Source of the DNA: AP-16 sp963755055
GTDB taxonomy: Bacteria; Pseudomonadota; Alphaproteobacteria; Rhizobiales; Xanthobacteraceae
DNA: 64,000 bases
Direction: 5' to 3'
Assembly (NCBI GenBank): GCA_963755055.1
Contig: CAVWIS010000052.1
Span: forward strand, 5,045-69,044
Of the stretch, positions 9,111 to 18,959 are shown in pieces. The notes under the pieces were generated by a model. That model was not told the DNA's origin. It was given only the letters and a program-made list of their open reading frames with translations, and ran no database searches. The stretch's first letter is position 1, and every line of letters begins with the position of its first letter. Made by a program: the position numbers and the translations under genes.

Positions 9111-10223
9111 ATGCATGTGGGAATGACCACGTTTTTCCAGAATCTCGGCCAGCCGATCAGCGACCACGAGGTCTATCGCCACGAGATATCGATGGCCGAT
9201 CTCGCCGAGCCGCTCGGCTTCGATTCGATCTGGGGCGCCGAGCATCATTTCGACGACTACACGATGTGCCCCAACGTGGCGCAATTCCTCACCTACATGG
9301 CGGGGCGCACCACCCGGGTGAAGCTCGGATCGATGGTGATGGTGCTGCCCTGGCACGACCCGGTGCGGCTCGCCGAGGAAATCTCCGTGCTCGACCACCT
9401 GTCGGACGGCCGGGTCATCTTGGGGATCGGCCGCGGCCTCGGGCGCATCGAGTTCCGCGGCTTCCGGGTGCCGATGGGGGAATCGCGCGACCGCTTCGTC
9501 GAGAGCGCGCAGGCGATCCTGCAGGGTCTGGAGACCGGCCATATCGAGCTCGTGGGCGCGCATGTCAGGCAGCCGCGGGTGGCGGTGCGGCCGGCGCCGA
9601 TCAGGTCGTTTCTCGATCGCACCTACGCCGCCTCGGTGTCCCCGCAGTCGCTGGAGATCATGTGCCGGCTCGGGGTCGGCCTGCTGATCATCGCGCAGAA
9701 GCCGTGGGAGACGACAGAGGCCGAGCTCGCCGCCTATCGCCGGCGCTTCCTCGAGGTGAACGGCCGACCGGCGCCGAAGCCGATCATCGCCAGCTTCATC
9801 GCGGTTGACGAGGACGAGGCGGTGGCGCGCGACATGTTCGAAAAATACATCTGCCGCTACTCGCGCTCGGCGCTCGATCACTACGAGTTCCACAACGAGG
9901 GTCTGGCCGAGATCCCGGGCTACGAATATTACGGCAAGCTCGCCGCGAACATCCGCAAGCACGGCATCGACTCGTTCGTGAATTTCCTGGCCGAGCTGCA
10001 GGTCTGGGGGACGCCGGACCAGGTCTACGAAAAACTCGCCGAGCACCAGCGCCGGGCCGACAGCGCCGGCCTGATCGGGGCCTTCAGCTACGGCGGCATG
10101 CCGCACGACGTCGCCAAGCGCAACATGACGCTGTTCGCCGAGCGCGTGCTGCCGCGGCTGAAAGCGCTCGACGTCGGCTGCGACATCGGCGGCGGCGTGC
10201 CGCTCACCGCGGCCGCCGAATAG
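9111..10223 (+). CDS. LLM-class flavin-dependent oxidoreductase (bacterial luciferase-like)
   Basis: A 370-residue TIM-barrel flavoprotein of the luciferase-like monooxygenase superfamily. The N-terminus MHVGMTTFFQN, the GFDSIWGAEHHF segment and the L.HLSDGRVILGIGRG motif are diagnostic. It uses reduced FMN supplied in trans to oxidise an organic substrate in the cytoplasm. It starts 40 nt after the Rieske oxygenase behind an AGAGGA site and is followed 11 nt later by an SDR. The three probably act on the same compound. The family is certain, the reaction is not. Confidence 0.9.
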   Translation: MHVGMTTFFQNLGQPISDHEVYRHEISMADLAEPLGFDSIWGAEHHFDDYTMCPNVAQFLTYMAGRTTRVKLGSMVMVLPWHDPVRLAEEISVLDHLSDGRVILGIGRGLGRIEFRGFRVPMGESRDRFVESAQAILQGLETGHIELVGAHVRQPRVAVRPAPIRSFLDRTYAASVSPQSLEIMCRLGVGLLIIAQKPWETTEAELAAYRRRFLEVNGRPAPKPIIASFIAVDEDEAVARDMFEKYICRYSRSALDHYEFHNEGLAEIPGYEYYGKLAANIRKHGIDSFVNFLAELQVWGTPDQVYEKLAEHQRRADSAGLIGAFSYGGMPHDVAKRNMTLFAERVLPRLKALDVGCDIGGGVPLTAAAE

Positions 10224-10234
10224 GATTCTTCAAA

Positions 10235-10981
10235 ATGCTCGACGGCAAGGTTGCGATCGTCACCGGCGCGGCGCGTGGCATCGGTCGCGAGTTTACCCGC
10301 GTGCTCGCGGAGGCCGGCGCCAAAATCGTGGCCGCCGACCTCAACGACTGCGGCGAGACCGTCGGGATCGCCGGCCGCAATGCGACCGGCATGCGCGTCG
10401 ACGTCGCCGACGCCGCCTCGGTGCAGGCGATGGCCGATGCGGCGGTGGACAAGTTCGGCCGCATCGACATCCTGGTCAACAATGCGGCGCTCTACGCGAC
10501 GCTGAAGGGCGGGCGCTTCGAGAAAATCGGCGAGGACGACTGGGACGCCGCCATGCGGGTCAACGTCAAGGGCATCTGGCTGTGCTGCAAGGCGGTGGTG
10601 CCGCAGATGCGCAAAGCCGGTGGCGGCAGCATCGTCAACATGGCATCGCTCGCGGCCACCTACGGCACGCCGTTCGCCTTGCATTACACCGTGTCCAAGG
10701 CGGCGGTGATCGGGCTCACCCGCGGCCTTGCCCGCGAGCTCGGGCGCGACAACATCCGCGTCAACGCCATTGCGCCGTCGGCGGTGCTGACCGAGGGCAC
10801 CAAGGAGTTCTTCGGCGACAAATACGAGCGCGCGCTCGAGGTCATCGCCTCCGGGCAGTCGATCGGCCGCAACCTCGAGCCCGGCGACGTCGCCGGCGCT
10901 ATGCTGTGGCTCGCCTCGGCGCAGTCGGCCTTCGTCACCGGGCAGACCATCGCGGTCGACGGCGGCACCGTGATGCATTGA
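10235..10981 (+). CDS. SDR-family NAD(P)-dependent oxidoreductase
   Basis: A 248-residue classical short-chain dehydrogenase. The cofactor motif TGAARGIG is at residues 10-17, NNA at 82-84, and the catalytic S138, Y151 and K155 (Y-T-V-S-K) are all present. The C-terminus has the usual TGQTIAVDGG. The Asp-Leu after strand 2 (VAADL) suggests NAD(H) preference. It is the last gene of the oxygenase/LLM/SDR run and ends 10 nt before a palindromic repeat. It likely oxidises an alcohol or reduces a keto group produced by its neighbours. Confidence 0.93.
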   Translation: MLDGKVAIVTGAARGIGREFTRVLAEAGAKIVAADLNDCGETVGIAGRNATGMRVDVADAASVQAMADAAVDKFGRIDILVNNAALYATLKGGRFEKIGEDDWDAAMRVNVKGIWLCCKAVVPQMRKAGGGSIVNMASLAATYGTPFALHYTVSKAAVIGLTRGLARELGRDNIRVNAIAPSAVLTEGTKEFFGDKYERALEVIASGQSIGRNLEPGDVAGAMLWLASAQSAFVTGQTIAVDGGTVMH

Positions 10982-10991
10982 CGGCGGAGAC

Positions 10992-11229
10992 CGTAGGGTG
11001 GGCAAAATCGCCGCACGGCGGCGCGATCGGCACTGACCTCGAGGGCGATTTTGCCCACGCTGTCAATCGGACCGATGGCATTCCGCGTGGGCAACTCGCC
11101 ATCAATGCCTGGGCCTCGCACCTGGTGGAAGTCACGTGCGGATTCTGCCGACGCTGACCGCGTGGGCAAATCGCGCGAGGCTCCGGTGCAAGCGGATAGT
11201 GCGCTCCAGGCGATTTGCCCACCCTACGG
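10992..11229. repeat. Palindromic GTAGGGTGGGCAAA repeat (long form)
   Basis: A ~238-bp unit bounded by GTAGGGTGGGCAAAATCG and its near inverse CGATTTGCCCACCCTAC, with internal copies of the arm (GATTTTGCCCACG, CGTGGGCAAATCGC). It lies between the convergent SDR and MaoC genes and supplies the MaoC stop codon (TAG inside the GTAGGG arm). A closely similar unit is at 27,331-27,565. It can fold as a multi-armed hairpin and could act as a bidirectional terminator. No coding sequence was seen in it. Confidence 0.8.
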
Positions 11230-11700
11230 AGTTGCGGCGGCCTCGTTCCGGCACTTGACCATGCGCAGCGGATTGTAGGTCAGCGCCAGGGTGCCGTCGT
11301 GCTTCAGCACCTTGTTGAAGGTGCGCACCAGGCCGCGGCCGGGACGGTTGCGGCTGAGCCGCGCCTCCACCACCTCGCACTCGACATGGATGGTGTCGCC
11401 GGCGAGCACCGGGGCCTTGACGTCGAGCTCCATGTGGAGAAAGGCAAATCCGGTATGCTGCATGGTCGCCTGCACCAACAGCCCCTCGGCGAAACAGTAG
11501 GTGAGCGCCGCGGGCGCCGGGCGCCCGCCGATGTCGGACTCCTGGCGCAAAAACTCCAGGTTGGTGAACAGGACCTCGACCATGCCGGTGCAGTTGACGA
11601 AGCCAGTGATGTCGGCCTCGGTCACGGTACGCCCGATGGTGCGAAAGGCTTTGCCCACCGGCAGGTCCTCGAAGAAGAATCCGAGCCCGACCGTCTCCAT
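11224..11700 (-). CDS. MaoC-like hot-dog dehydratase domain protein
   Basis: A 158-residue hot-dog-fold protein starting at 11700 (METVGLGFFFEDLPVGKAF) after an AGGATGG/GGAG site. Family features include the TEADITGFVN segment and the VKAPVLAGDTIHVECEV strand pair of MaoC hydratases. These add or remove water on enoyl-CoA thioesters. It closes the minus-strand operon livG-ligase-livH-livM-livK-livF-maoC, 55 nt after livF, so it should act on the CoA thioester of the imported substrate (inference). Its stop codon TAG lies inside the flanking repeat. Confidence 0.82.
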   Translation of the reverse strand: METVGLGFFFEDLPVGKAFRTIGRTVTEADITGFVNCTGMVEVLFTNLEFLRQESDIGGRPAPAALTYCFAEGLLVQATMQHTGFAFLHMELDVKAPVLAGDTIHVECEVVEARLSRNRPGRGLVRTFNKVLKHDGTLALTYNPLRMVKCRNEAAATP

Positions 11701-11755
11701 GTCTTTCTCCAGGATGGTGGTGTCGGCGGCGGCAGTCGCCGCATCTGCGAAAACG

Positions 11756-12552
11756 TCAGCTGAGCCAGCGCTTGCGCCGCCGGTAGCGCTTGACGTCGTG
11801 ATAGGACCGCCGCGCCCCGGCCTCGTTGAGGCCCAGATAGAACTCCTTGACGTCGGAGTTCTGCCGCAGCGACTCGGCCGGGCCGTCGAGCACGATGCGG
11901 CCATTCTCCATGACGTAGCCGTGGTCGGCGATGGCGAGCGCCAGCGCGGCATTCTGCTCGACCAGCAGCACGGTGAGCTGCCGCTCCTCCTTGAGCCGGC
12001 GGATGACGGAAAAGATCTCCTCGACGAAGCGCGGCGCAAGGCCGAGCGAAGGCTCGTCGAGCAGGATGAGCTTCGGCGCCGACATCAGCGCCCGGCCGAT
12101 CACCAGCATCTGCTGCTCGCCGCCCGACAGATAGCCTGCCTGGTGATGGCGCCGCTCGCGCAGCGGCGCAAACAGGTCGTAGACCCAGCTCGATCCCCTC
12201 GCGCAGCACTTTCGGATCGCGCTGGACGTGGCCGCCGGCCACGAGGTTCTCCTCGATGGTCAGGTTCTCGAAGACGCGGCGGCCCTCGAACACCTGGGTG
12301 ATGCCGCGGCGCACCACGTCGTGCGCCGGCAGGCGGTCGAGCCGCTCGCCGGACGAGCTCGATCGTGCCCTTGGTCACCTGGCCGCGCTCGGCGGCGAGC
12401 AGGCCGGAGATCGCCTTGAGCGTCGTCGTCTTGCCGGCGCCGTTGGCGCCGAGCAGCGTGGTGATCGAGCCGTGCCGGGCGGCGAGAGACACCCCCTTGA
12501 GCACCAGGATGACGCCGTCGTAGACGACCTCGATATTGTTGATCACCAGCAT
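11756..12552 (-). CDS. livF: Liv-type ABC transporter ATPase (LivF), broken by two frameshifts
   Basis: The protein reads MLVINNIEVVYDGVILVLKG from 12552 with Walker A GANGAGKTT. It changes frame near 12,350 (RRGITQVFEGRRVFENLTI) and again near 12,185 (SGGEQQMLVIGRALMSAPK, LLDEPSLGLAP). Both breaks can be repaired by removing one base. All LivF motifs are present in order, so this is either a very recent pseudogene or sequencing error. It belongs to the second Liv operon; livK lies upstream across a 208-bp gap containing a repeat. Confidence 0.8.
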
Positions 12553-12620
12553 CAGGCACGATCTTGTTTGATGAAATCGGAGCAGGAAGTGAGCTCCGCC
12601 GTGCAATGGGCACGGCGTAA

Positions 12621-12718
12621 CTCCCTCTCCCCAGCGGGGAGAGGACGGGGGTGAGGGGGATCCCGAGCGAGATCGCGACCCCCTCACCTGGGACCCTCTC
12701 CCCGGCGGGGAGAGGGAG
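12621..12718. repeat. CTCCCTCTCCCC palindromic repeat
   Basis: Two short stem-loops of the form CCCTCTCCCC-AGC-GGGGAGAGG and CCCTCTCCCCGGCGGGGAGAGGG flank a GGGTGAGGGGG / CCCCCTCACC inverted pair, so the whole ~98 bp folds as a nested hairpin. It sits between livK and livF of the second Liv operon. A related unit occurs at about 59,684-59,825. It resembles REP-type intergenic palindromes and is probably transcribed within the operon. Confidence 0.75.
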
Positions 12719-12760
12719 CGCGCCGTGCGGGTGGCGCCGCCGTCGTCGAAATGACGGCTG

Positions 12761-14001
12761 CTACTCGGCTTTCAGCTGCTTGGCCAGGACCTCCGGATAG
12801 GCGCGGAACCACTCCGTCTCCTTGACGAACTTGCCGCCCTTGACCTGGAAGATCTGGACCCAGCCGCCGCCTTCGTGATCGGCGGCGCTGAATTTCATGG
12901 GCGGAACGAGGCCGCCCAGCGAGAAGTCGGTGATCGCCTCGAACCCCTTCTTGACGTCCTCGCCGGTCGGTTGGCCGCCGTTCTTGGCCTTGATGGCATT
13001 GCGGATCGCCTCGACGTGCAGGGCGGCCGCCAGCAGACCGCGATTGTAGTAGACGGTGTTGTGCATCGTCCTTGGGCGGCTCCTTGCCTTCCGCCTTGTA
13101 CATGGCGACGATGTCGCGACGCACCTGATAGTCGTCGCCGACGCCGGCGAACTGGATCGTGTGATAGCCCTCGGCGACCGCCCAACCGCCCGCCGCCTCG
13201 ATATCGGGCTCGGCCGACGCCCATACCAGGCCGATGACCTTGGACAGCGGATAGCCGGCGCGCTTGAGCTCCTTGATCGCCACCGACGGCGAGCGCCCGA
13301 ACAGGTGAGCGATGACGAAGTCGGGCCGGAACCGCTGCGAGATGTCGAGCACCTGGGCGCCGAGCTCGACACCGGGCGGCGGCACCGCGAACGTCTTCAG
13401 CTCGAACTTCTCGATCTTCTGCAGGTCCTCGAGGATGACCATCGGCTCGTGGCCCGCCGGGTTGTCATAGAACACGTAGGCGATCTTCTTGCCCTCGAGG
13501 GTGCGCCAGCTTGTCCTTGATGTACTTGATGGCGGCGGCGCCCTGCGACCAGTAGGATGCCGCGATCGGGAACGTGTAGGGATAGCGGATGCCGTTGGCC
13601 GCCGCCGAGGTGCCGAAGCCGGGCGAGGTGCCGGGAATCTTGTCCTCGTTGAGCTTCTGGGTCAGCGCCTGGGTCTGCGGCGTGCCGTACAGCATGATCG
13701 AGACCGCACCGTCCGCCTTGTGGCGCTGATACGCCTCGATTGCGGGCGGAACCTTGTACTCGTGGTCGATCTCGGCGAGCTTGATCTTGTAGCCCTCGAC
13801 CCCGCCCCTGGAGTTGACCAGGTTCATGTAGTCCATGATGGCCGGGCAGAGGACGACGCCGACGATCTGCGTCGGCCCCGTGCGGTCGCACTGCTCGCCG
13901 ATCACCACCTCCTTCTGCTGCGCGGCGGCGGGGACGGCGACCCACGCGGCAAGACCGGCGATGCCGGTGAGCGCCAGGTAGCGTACTGTCTTCATCATCA
14001 T
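12761..14001 (-). CDS. Liv-type ABC transporter solute-binding protein, broken by two frameshifts
   Basis: The start at 14001 (MMMKTVRYLALTGIAGLAAW) is chosen for the GGGAGGA site 5 nt upstream; a signal peptide ends near VPAAAQQ. The mature part reads EVVIGEQCDRTGPTQIVG. The frame breaks near 13,505 (one extra base; continues as LEGKKIAYVFYDNPAGHEP) and near 13,064 (one extra base; continues MHNTVYYNRGLLAAALHVE) and ends ...EVLAKQLKAE at 12761. With both repaired it is about 412 residues, the normal size for this ligand-receptor family. It serves the permeases immediately upstream. Confidence 0.82.
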
Positions 14002-14027
14002 TGCTCCTCCCTTGGGGTTTGCGGCGT

Positions 14028-15095
14028 TCAGTACGAGAACGGCCACACGCGAAAATAGCTGAGAATGTTACGCCACAGCCGGTTCAGCCCTTCCGGCTCA
14101 AGCGCCAGAAAGACGATGATCAGACCTCCGAACATGATCAGGCGCAGATTGGGGATGATGTTGGCGAGGTCGCCCTGCGAGAAGAACAGGCCGCCGAAAT
14201 TCTCCAGCGTCAGCCGCGTGACGATCGGCAGCAGGGTGACGAAGATCGCCCCGAGGATCGAGCCGAGCACCGATCCCAGCCCGCCGATGATGATCATCGC
14301 CAGGTAGTCGATCGACACGCTGATCTGGAACTGCTCGTAGTTGGCGATGCCCAGATAGTAGGTGTAGAGCACGCCGGTGACGCCGGCGTAGAACGACGAG
14401 ATGGCAAAGGCGATGAGCTTGTAGCGGAAAATGTCGATGCCGATGATCTCGGCGGCGATATCCTGGTCGCGGATGGCGATGAAGGCGCGCCCGATCCTGC
14501 TGCGCACCAGGTTGATGGCGCCCATCGTGGCGAGGCCGGCGAACAGCAGCAGGAACATATAGAGCTGGGTCTGGCTCTTGAGCTGGATCCCGAAGAATGT
14601 CGGGCGCGGCACCTCGATCGAGGCCTGCACGCCGCCCGAGATCCACGGAACGTGGTTGATCGTCCACTCGATGATGAGCTGGCCGGCGAGCGTCGCGATC
14701 GCCAGATACAGGCCCTTGATGCGCAGCGACGGAATGCCGATCAGCGCCCCGATCGCCGCCGCCATGACGCCGCCCGCCGGCACCGCCAGCCAGAACGGCG
14801 CGTCGAGCCGCGTGATCAGGTTGGCGGCGGTGTAGGCGCCGACCGACATCAGGGCGCCGTGGCCGATCGAGATCTGGCCGGTATAGCCGACCAGGATGTT
14901 AAGGCCGAGCGCGCCCACCACGGCGATCAGGATGAGGTTCAAGACCGACAGGTGATACTCGCTCATGGCGAGCGGCACGACGGCGCAGAACAGCACCGCG
15001 AGCGCCGCCATGGTCCATCGGGCGATCGGCATGGGATAGACCGCCATGTCGGCGACATAGCTGGTCTTGAACACGCCGGTCTCGCGATGAAGCAT
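14028..15095 (-). CDS. livM: Liv-type ABC transporter permease (LivM family)
   Basis: A 355-residue membrane protein with a longer N-terminal extension (MLHRETGVFKTSYVADMAVY) before the first helix. The family core NILVGYTGQISIGHGALMSVGAY and the EAA-like loop AAEIIGIDIFRYKLIAFAISSF are intact. It sits between livH (upstream, 69-nt gap with a strong hairpin) and livK (26 nt downstream). It forms the permease pair with the 299-residue LivH for the second Liv system. Confidence 0.92.
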   Translation of the reverse strand: MLHRETGVFKTSYVADMAVYPMPIARWTMAALAVLFCAVVPLAMSEYHLSVLNLILIAVVGALGLNILVGYTGQISIGHGALMSVGAYTAANLITRLDAPFWLAVPAGGVMAAAIGALIGIPSLRIKGLYLAIATLAGQLIIEWTINHVPWISGGVQASIEVPRPTFFGIQLKSQTQLYMFLLLFAGLATMGAINLVRSRIGRAFIAIRDQDIAAEIIGIDIFRYKLIAFAISSFYAGVTGVLYTYYLGIANYEQFQISVSIDYLAMIIIGGLGSVLGSILGAIFVTLLPIVTRLTLENFGGLFFSQGDLANIIPNLRLIMFGGLIIVFLALEPEGLNRLWRNILSYFRVWPFSY

Positions 15096-15136
15096 GATCT
15101 TCCTCAGTTGCCCGCCCGGGACTCAAGGGGGGATTG

Positions 15137-15160
15137 CGCGCCGCCCGGGCGGGCGGCGCG
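15137..15160. promoter_or_regulatory. Strong intra-operon GC hairpin between livH and livM
   Basis: A perfect 10-bp inverted repeat CGCGCCGCCC / GGGCGGCGCG with a 4-nt GGGC loop fills much of the 69-nt gap between the two permease genes. There is no U-tract on the minus strand, so it looks like an mRNA-processing or stabilising element, or partial attenuator, rather than a full terminator. Function is inferred. Confidence 0.55.
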
Positions 15161-15164
15161 ATGG

Positions 15165-16064
15165 TCAGACGCGCTCGATGAGCCTCCTGCCGAAGATGCC
15201 GTAAGGGCGGATCATCAAGGCGACGATCATCAGCACGTAAGGGGCGAAATCCTTGGTGCCGCCGCCCACGTAGGGATCGAGATAGCCGGCGGCGAGGTTC
15301 TCCACGATGCCGACGATGAGGCCGCCGACCACGGCGCCGATCACCGAGTCGAGCCCGCCGAGGATGACCACGGGAAACACCTTGAGGCCGACCACCGCGA
15401 GCTGGTTGTCGACGCCGAGCATCGAGCCCCAGACCACGCCGCCCAGGGCAGAGACGATGCCGGCCATCGCCCAGGCGAGGCCGAAATAGCGCTGCACGTT
15501 GATCCCCATGGCCATCGCCACCTGCTGGCTGTCGGCCACTGCGCGCATCGCGATGCCGGCACGGCTCTTGAGAAAGAACCAGGTGAACACTGCCAGGAAG
15601 ATCAGGCTGACGCCGGCGCCGACCAGTTGCACCGGCGACAGCATGATCGAACCGAGGAAGATCGGCTCGTCGCCGATCGGCATGTTGATCGCCCGGGTGC
15701 CGGCGCCGAAGACCAGGGTCGCGAACCCGCGCAGCAGCGCCGCCACGCCGATCGTCGCCATGATGACGGCCACCACGGGCCGGCCGATCAACGGCCGCAG
15801 CACCACCCGCTCGAGCCCGAACCCGAACCCCGTCATCGCGGCGATCGCGAGCAGCGCGCAGACCCAGAACGGCAGGTCGGCGAAATAGGCGCCGGCGGCC
15901 GCGATGAAGCCGGCGAACATCACGAACTCGCCCTGCGCGAAGTTGATGGCGTCGGTCGCCTTGTAGACCAGCACGAAGCCGAGCGCGATCAGCGTGTACA
16001 TCAGGCCGATCATCACGCCGTTGGTCAGCAGCACCAGCGTGAACTGCCAGTCGAAGTCAGGCAT
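15165..16064 (-). CDS. livH: Liv-type ABC transporter permease (LivH family)
   Basis: A 299-residue permease (MPDFDWQFTLVLLTNGVMIG) with the LivH hallmark KATDAINFAQGEFVMFAGF and an EAA-type loop (AMAMGINVQRYFGLAWAMAG). About eight membrane segments are visible. Its start overlaps the end of the acyl-CoA ligase gene by 8 nt, so the ligase and transporter are translationally linked. Paired with LivM downstream. Confidence 0.92.
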   Translation of the reverse strand: MPDFDWQFTLVLLTNGVMIGLMYTLIALGFVLVYKATDAINFAQGEFVMFAGFIAAAGAYFADLPFWVCALLAIAAMTGFGFGLERVVLRPLIGRPVVAVIMATIGVAALLRGFATLVFGAGTRAINMPIGDEPIFLGSIMLSPVQLVGAGVSLIFLAVFTWFFLKSRAGIAMRAVADSQQVAMAMGINVQRYFGLAWAMAGIVSALGGVVWGSMLGVDNQLAVVGLKVFPVVILGGLDSVIGAVVGGLIVGIVENLAAGYLDPYVGGGTKDFAPYVLMIVALMIRPYGIFGRRLIERV

Positions 16065-18001
16065 GCGCCGGCTCCATCAGGGCCGCCGTCGTCTCATCGG
16101 CGTCGTCGATCGCCACGTTGGACCTGATGGTCGACTTGCGTCCGTCCTCGAAGGTGATATCGGTGACGAGCTCGACGTCGCTGCGCCCGCCATAGAGCGC
16201 ATCGATCACCGGCTTGTACTTCTCGATGACGTAGCGGCGGCGGATCTTCCGGGTGCGGGTGACCTCGTTGTCGTCGGCGTCGAGCTCCTTGTTGAGCAGC
16301 ATGAAGCGGCGCACCTGGGCGGCCGGCGGCAGCCCGGCATTGCACTTGCGGATCTCGTCGCGGATCAGCTTGCGCACTTGCGCATTGCCGGAAAGATCCT
16401 GGTAGGAGGCATAGGCGATGCCATGTCGCTCGGCCCAGGCGCCGACCGTCTCGAAGTTGATCGCGACCATGGCGGAGACGAACGGCTGCTCGTGCCCGAA
16501 GGCGACCGCCTCGTTGATGTAGGGGCTGAATTTCAGCTTGTTCTCGAGGAACTGCGGCGCGAACGGCGTGCCGTCGCTGAGCTTGCCGACGTCCTTGGCG
16601 CGGTCGATGATCACCAGGTGTCCCTGCGGGTCGAGGAAGCCGGCGTCGCCGGTGCGCACGAAGCCGTCGGCGGTGAAGGCTTCCGCGGTCGCCTCCGGCT
16701 GCTTGTAGTAGCCGGTAAACGCCGCCGGCGAGCGCACCAGCACCTCGCCGTTCGGCTCGATGCGCACCGCAAGGCCCGGGCAGACGCGGCCGACCGTGTT
16801 GGGATCGACCTCCTTGTCGGGCTGCAGCGCGGCGAGCCCGCACAGCTCGGTCGCGCCGTAGATCTGCTTGAGGTTGACGCCGAACGAGCGGAAGAAGCGG
16901 AACGTGTCGGGCCCGAGCGGCGCGCCGCCCGTATAGGCCCAGCGCATCCGGTAGAGCCCGAGCCGGTCGCGGACCGGGCCGTAGACCAGGAACTCGCCGA
17001 TGCGCAGGCCGAGGCGCCGCATCAAGGATACCGGCTTGCCGTCGCCCCGCAGGAGCTCGGCCTCGCCGGCGATGCGGCGGAAGAAGTCGAACAGCCTGCG
17101 CTTGAGCGGCGAGGCATCGGCCGCCCGCACCTGCACCGCGGTCAGCAGATTCTCCCAGATGCGCGGCGGCGCCACCACGGCGGTGGGACCAAGCTCGCGC
17201 AGGTCGCGCTGGACGGTCTGCGGGCTTTCCGGGCAGTTGCACGGTGAAGCCGATCAGCAGGCTCATCACCGTCGAGTAGAGGGCGTCGCCGACCCAGGCC
17301 ATCGGCAGGTAGCACAGCCATTCGTCGTCGGGCCGGATGTCCTCGGTCGCCGCGAACACCCGCGCCGCCGCCAGCAGGTTCTTGTGCGACAGCATCACGC
17401 CCTTGGGATTGCCGGTGGTGCCCGACGTGTAGGCGAGCAGCGCGAGATCGTCATCCTTGCCTTGGCGTCGATCTCGCTCTCCAGATGGCCCGGATGGGCG
17501 GCCGCAAAGGCCCGCCCGTCCGCCTGGACGTCGTCGAAGGACTTGAGCAACGGCTGGCGGTACTGCCGCATCCCGAGCGGATCGTCGTAGATCAGCAGGC
17601 GCAGAGCGGGCCAGGCGGCCCTTCAGCTGCAGGATCTTGTCGACCTGCTCCTGGTCCTCGGCGACGATGACCGTGACCTCGGCGTGCTCGAGCACGTAGG
17701 CGAGCTCGGCGGCGATCGAGTCCTGATAGACCGGCACCGCGACGCCCGCCGAGGCATTGCGCGGCAAGCTGCGCCGCAGTAGAGCCGCGGCCGGTTGTCG
17801 CCGATCACCGCGAGCTTGTCGCCGCGCGAGAAGCCTGCCGCCGCGAGGCCCGAGCGCGAGGTCGCGACCTCGCTCGAAGTACTGCGCCCAGGTGTGGGTC
17901 TGCCAGATGCCGCGATACTTCTCCCGCATCGCCGGCCGGCCGGCGAGGCTTGCGGCGTTGCGGCGGAGCAGGCGCGGCAGCGTGGTGAGATCCTCGCTCA
18001 T
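16057..18001 (-). CDS. AMP-dependent acyl-CoA synthetase/ligase, broken by about five frameshifts
   Basis: The gene starts at 18001 (MSEDLTTLPRLLRRNAASLA; ATG overlaps the livG stop) and ends at 16057 (MEPAHA). Motifs run in the correct order across frames: YTSGTTGNPKGVMLSH (P-loop A3), the long-chain ligase core LKQIYGATELCGLAAL, and RTGDAGFLDPQGHLVIIDRAKD. Breaks fall near 17,870, 17,770, 17,605, 17,460 and 17,235; the last is repaired by dropping one G. Intact length would be about 645 residues, as in FAA1/FadD15-type ligases. Its place inside a Liv operon suggests the imported carboxylic acid is converted to a CoA thioester on entry (inference). Confidence 0.82.
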
Positions 18002-18820
18002 GCGGCCGTCTCCCCCGTGCCGGCGCCCAGATAGGCGCGGATCACGTCCGGATTGTTCTGCATCTCGGCCGGAGTGCCCTCGGCGATCTTGCGGCCGTGG
18101 TCGAGCACGGCGACGCGGTGCGAGATGTCCATGACCACGCCCATGTCGTGCTCGATCAGGATGATGGTGGTGCCCCACTCGGCGTTGATGTCGAGGACGA
18201 AACGCGCCATGTCCTCCTTCTCTTCCTGGTTCATCCCGCACATCGGCTCGTCGAGCAGCATGACCTTGGGGTCGAGCGCGAGCGCGCGGCCGAGCTCCAC
18301 CCGCTTGCGCAATCCGTAGGGCAGCGCGCCGGTCTGCTGCTTGCGGATGTCCTGCAGCTTGAGGAACTCGATCAGCTCCTCGCAGCGGGCGCGATGGGCG
18401 ACCTGCTCCTTCTGCGGCCGGGCCCCAGTAGACCAGCGAGGCGAACACGCCGGCCCGCATATGCACGTGGCGGCCGAGCATGAGGTTGTCGAGCACGGTG
18501 AGGCCGGAGAACAGCGCGATGTTCTGGAAGGTGCGGGCGATGCCGAGGCGCGCGATCTCCGAGGGCCGCGCATGGGTGATGTCGCGGTCCTCGAGCGTGA
18601 TCGAGCCGCTGCTCGGCCGGTAGAAGCCGCTGATCATGTTGAGCAGCGAGGTTTTTCCCGCGCCGTTGGGTCCGATGATCGACACGATCTCGCCCTTGCG
18701 CACCGCGATCGAGACGTCCTCGACGGCGCGCACGCCGCCGAAGCGCTTGGACAGCGCGATCGCGGCGAGCTGCGGCGCTTCGGCTGCGGTATCGAGCGAG
18801 ACGGCCGCCTCGTGCCCCAT
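17998..18820 (-). CDS. livG: Liv-type ABC transporter ATPase (LivG), one frameshift
   Basis: It begins at 18820 (MGHEAAVSLDTAAEAPQLAA) with Walker A GPNGAGKTS and runs to VYWGP near 18,425, where one extra C shifts the frame. It then continues KEQVAHRARCEELIEFLKLQ, LPYGLRKRVELGRALALDPK (signature) and VMLLDEPMCGMN (Walker B). Repaired length is about 273 residues. The LPYG-type signature and M-C-G-M-N loop are usual for LivG copies linked to CoA ligases. It is the first gene of the second Liv operon. Confidence 0.83.
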
Positions 18821-18959
18821 GGTGTCCCGAATTCCTCCCCGGCTTATGCGCCGCCGTTATGGCTGCCATGATGCGCGGGAAGGGTAATGAACGCAACCGG
18901 GGACGGTCGCGTAGCATCGGGGCGGGACTGCAACCACACCGGCAGCGCCGGCGATGTGC

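Noticed and set aside
10992..11229. CRISPR-like array from repeated GTGGGCAAA motifs
   Set aside because: The copies are inverted arms of a palindrome with irregular spacing. There are no uniform spacers and no cas genes.
14001..16127. A 708-residue plus-strand open frame
   Set aside because: It is antisense to livM and livH of the second Liv operon and is rich in Arg, Asp and His, as high-GC shadow frames are. The minus-strand frames carry clear permease motifs.
12000..18500. Programmed ribosomal frameshifting as an explanation for the broken genes
   Set aside because: The breaks occur in many unrelated families, at varied sequences without slippery heptamers, and cluster by position rather than by gene.
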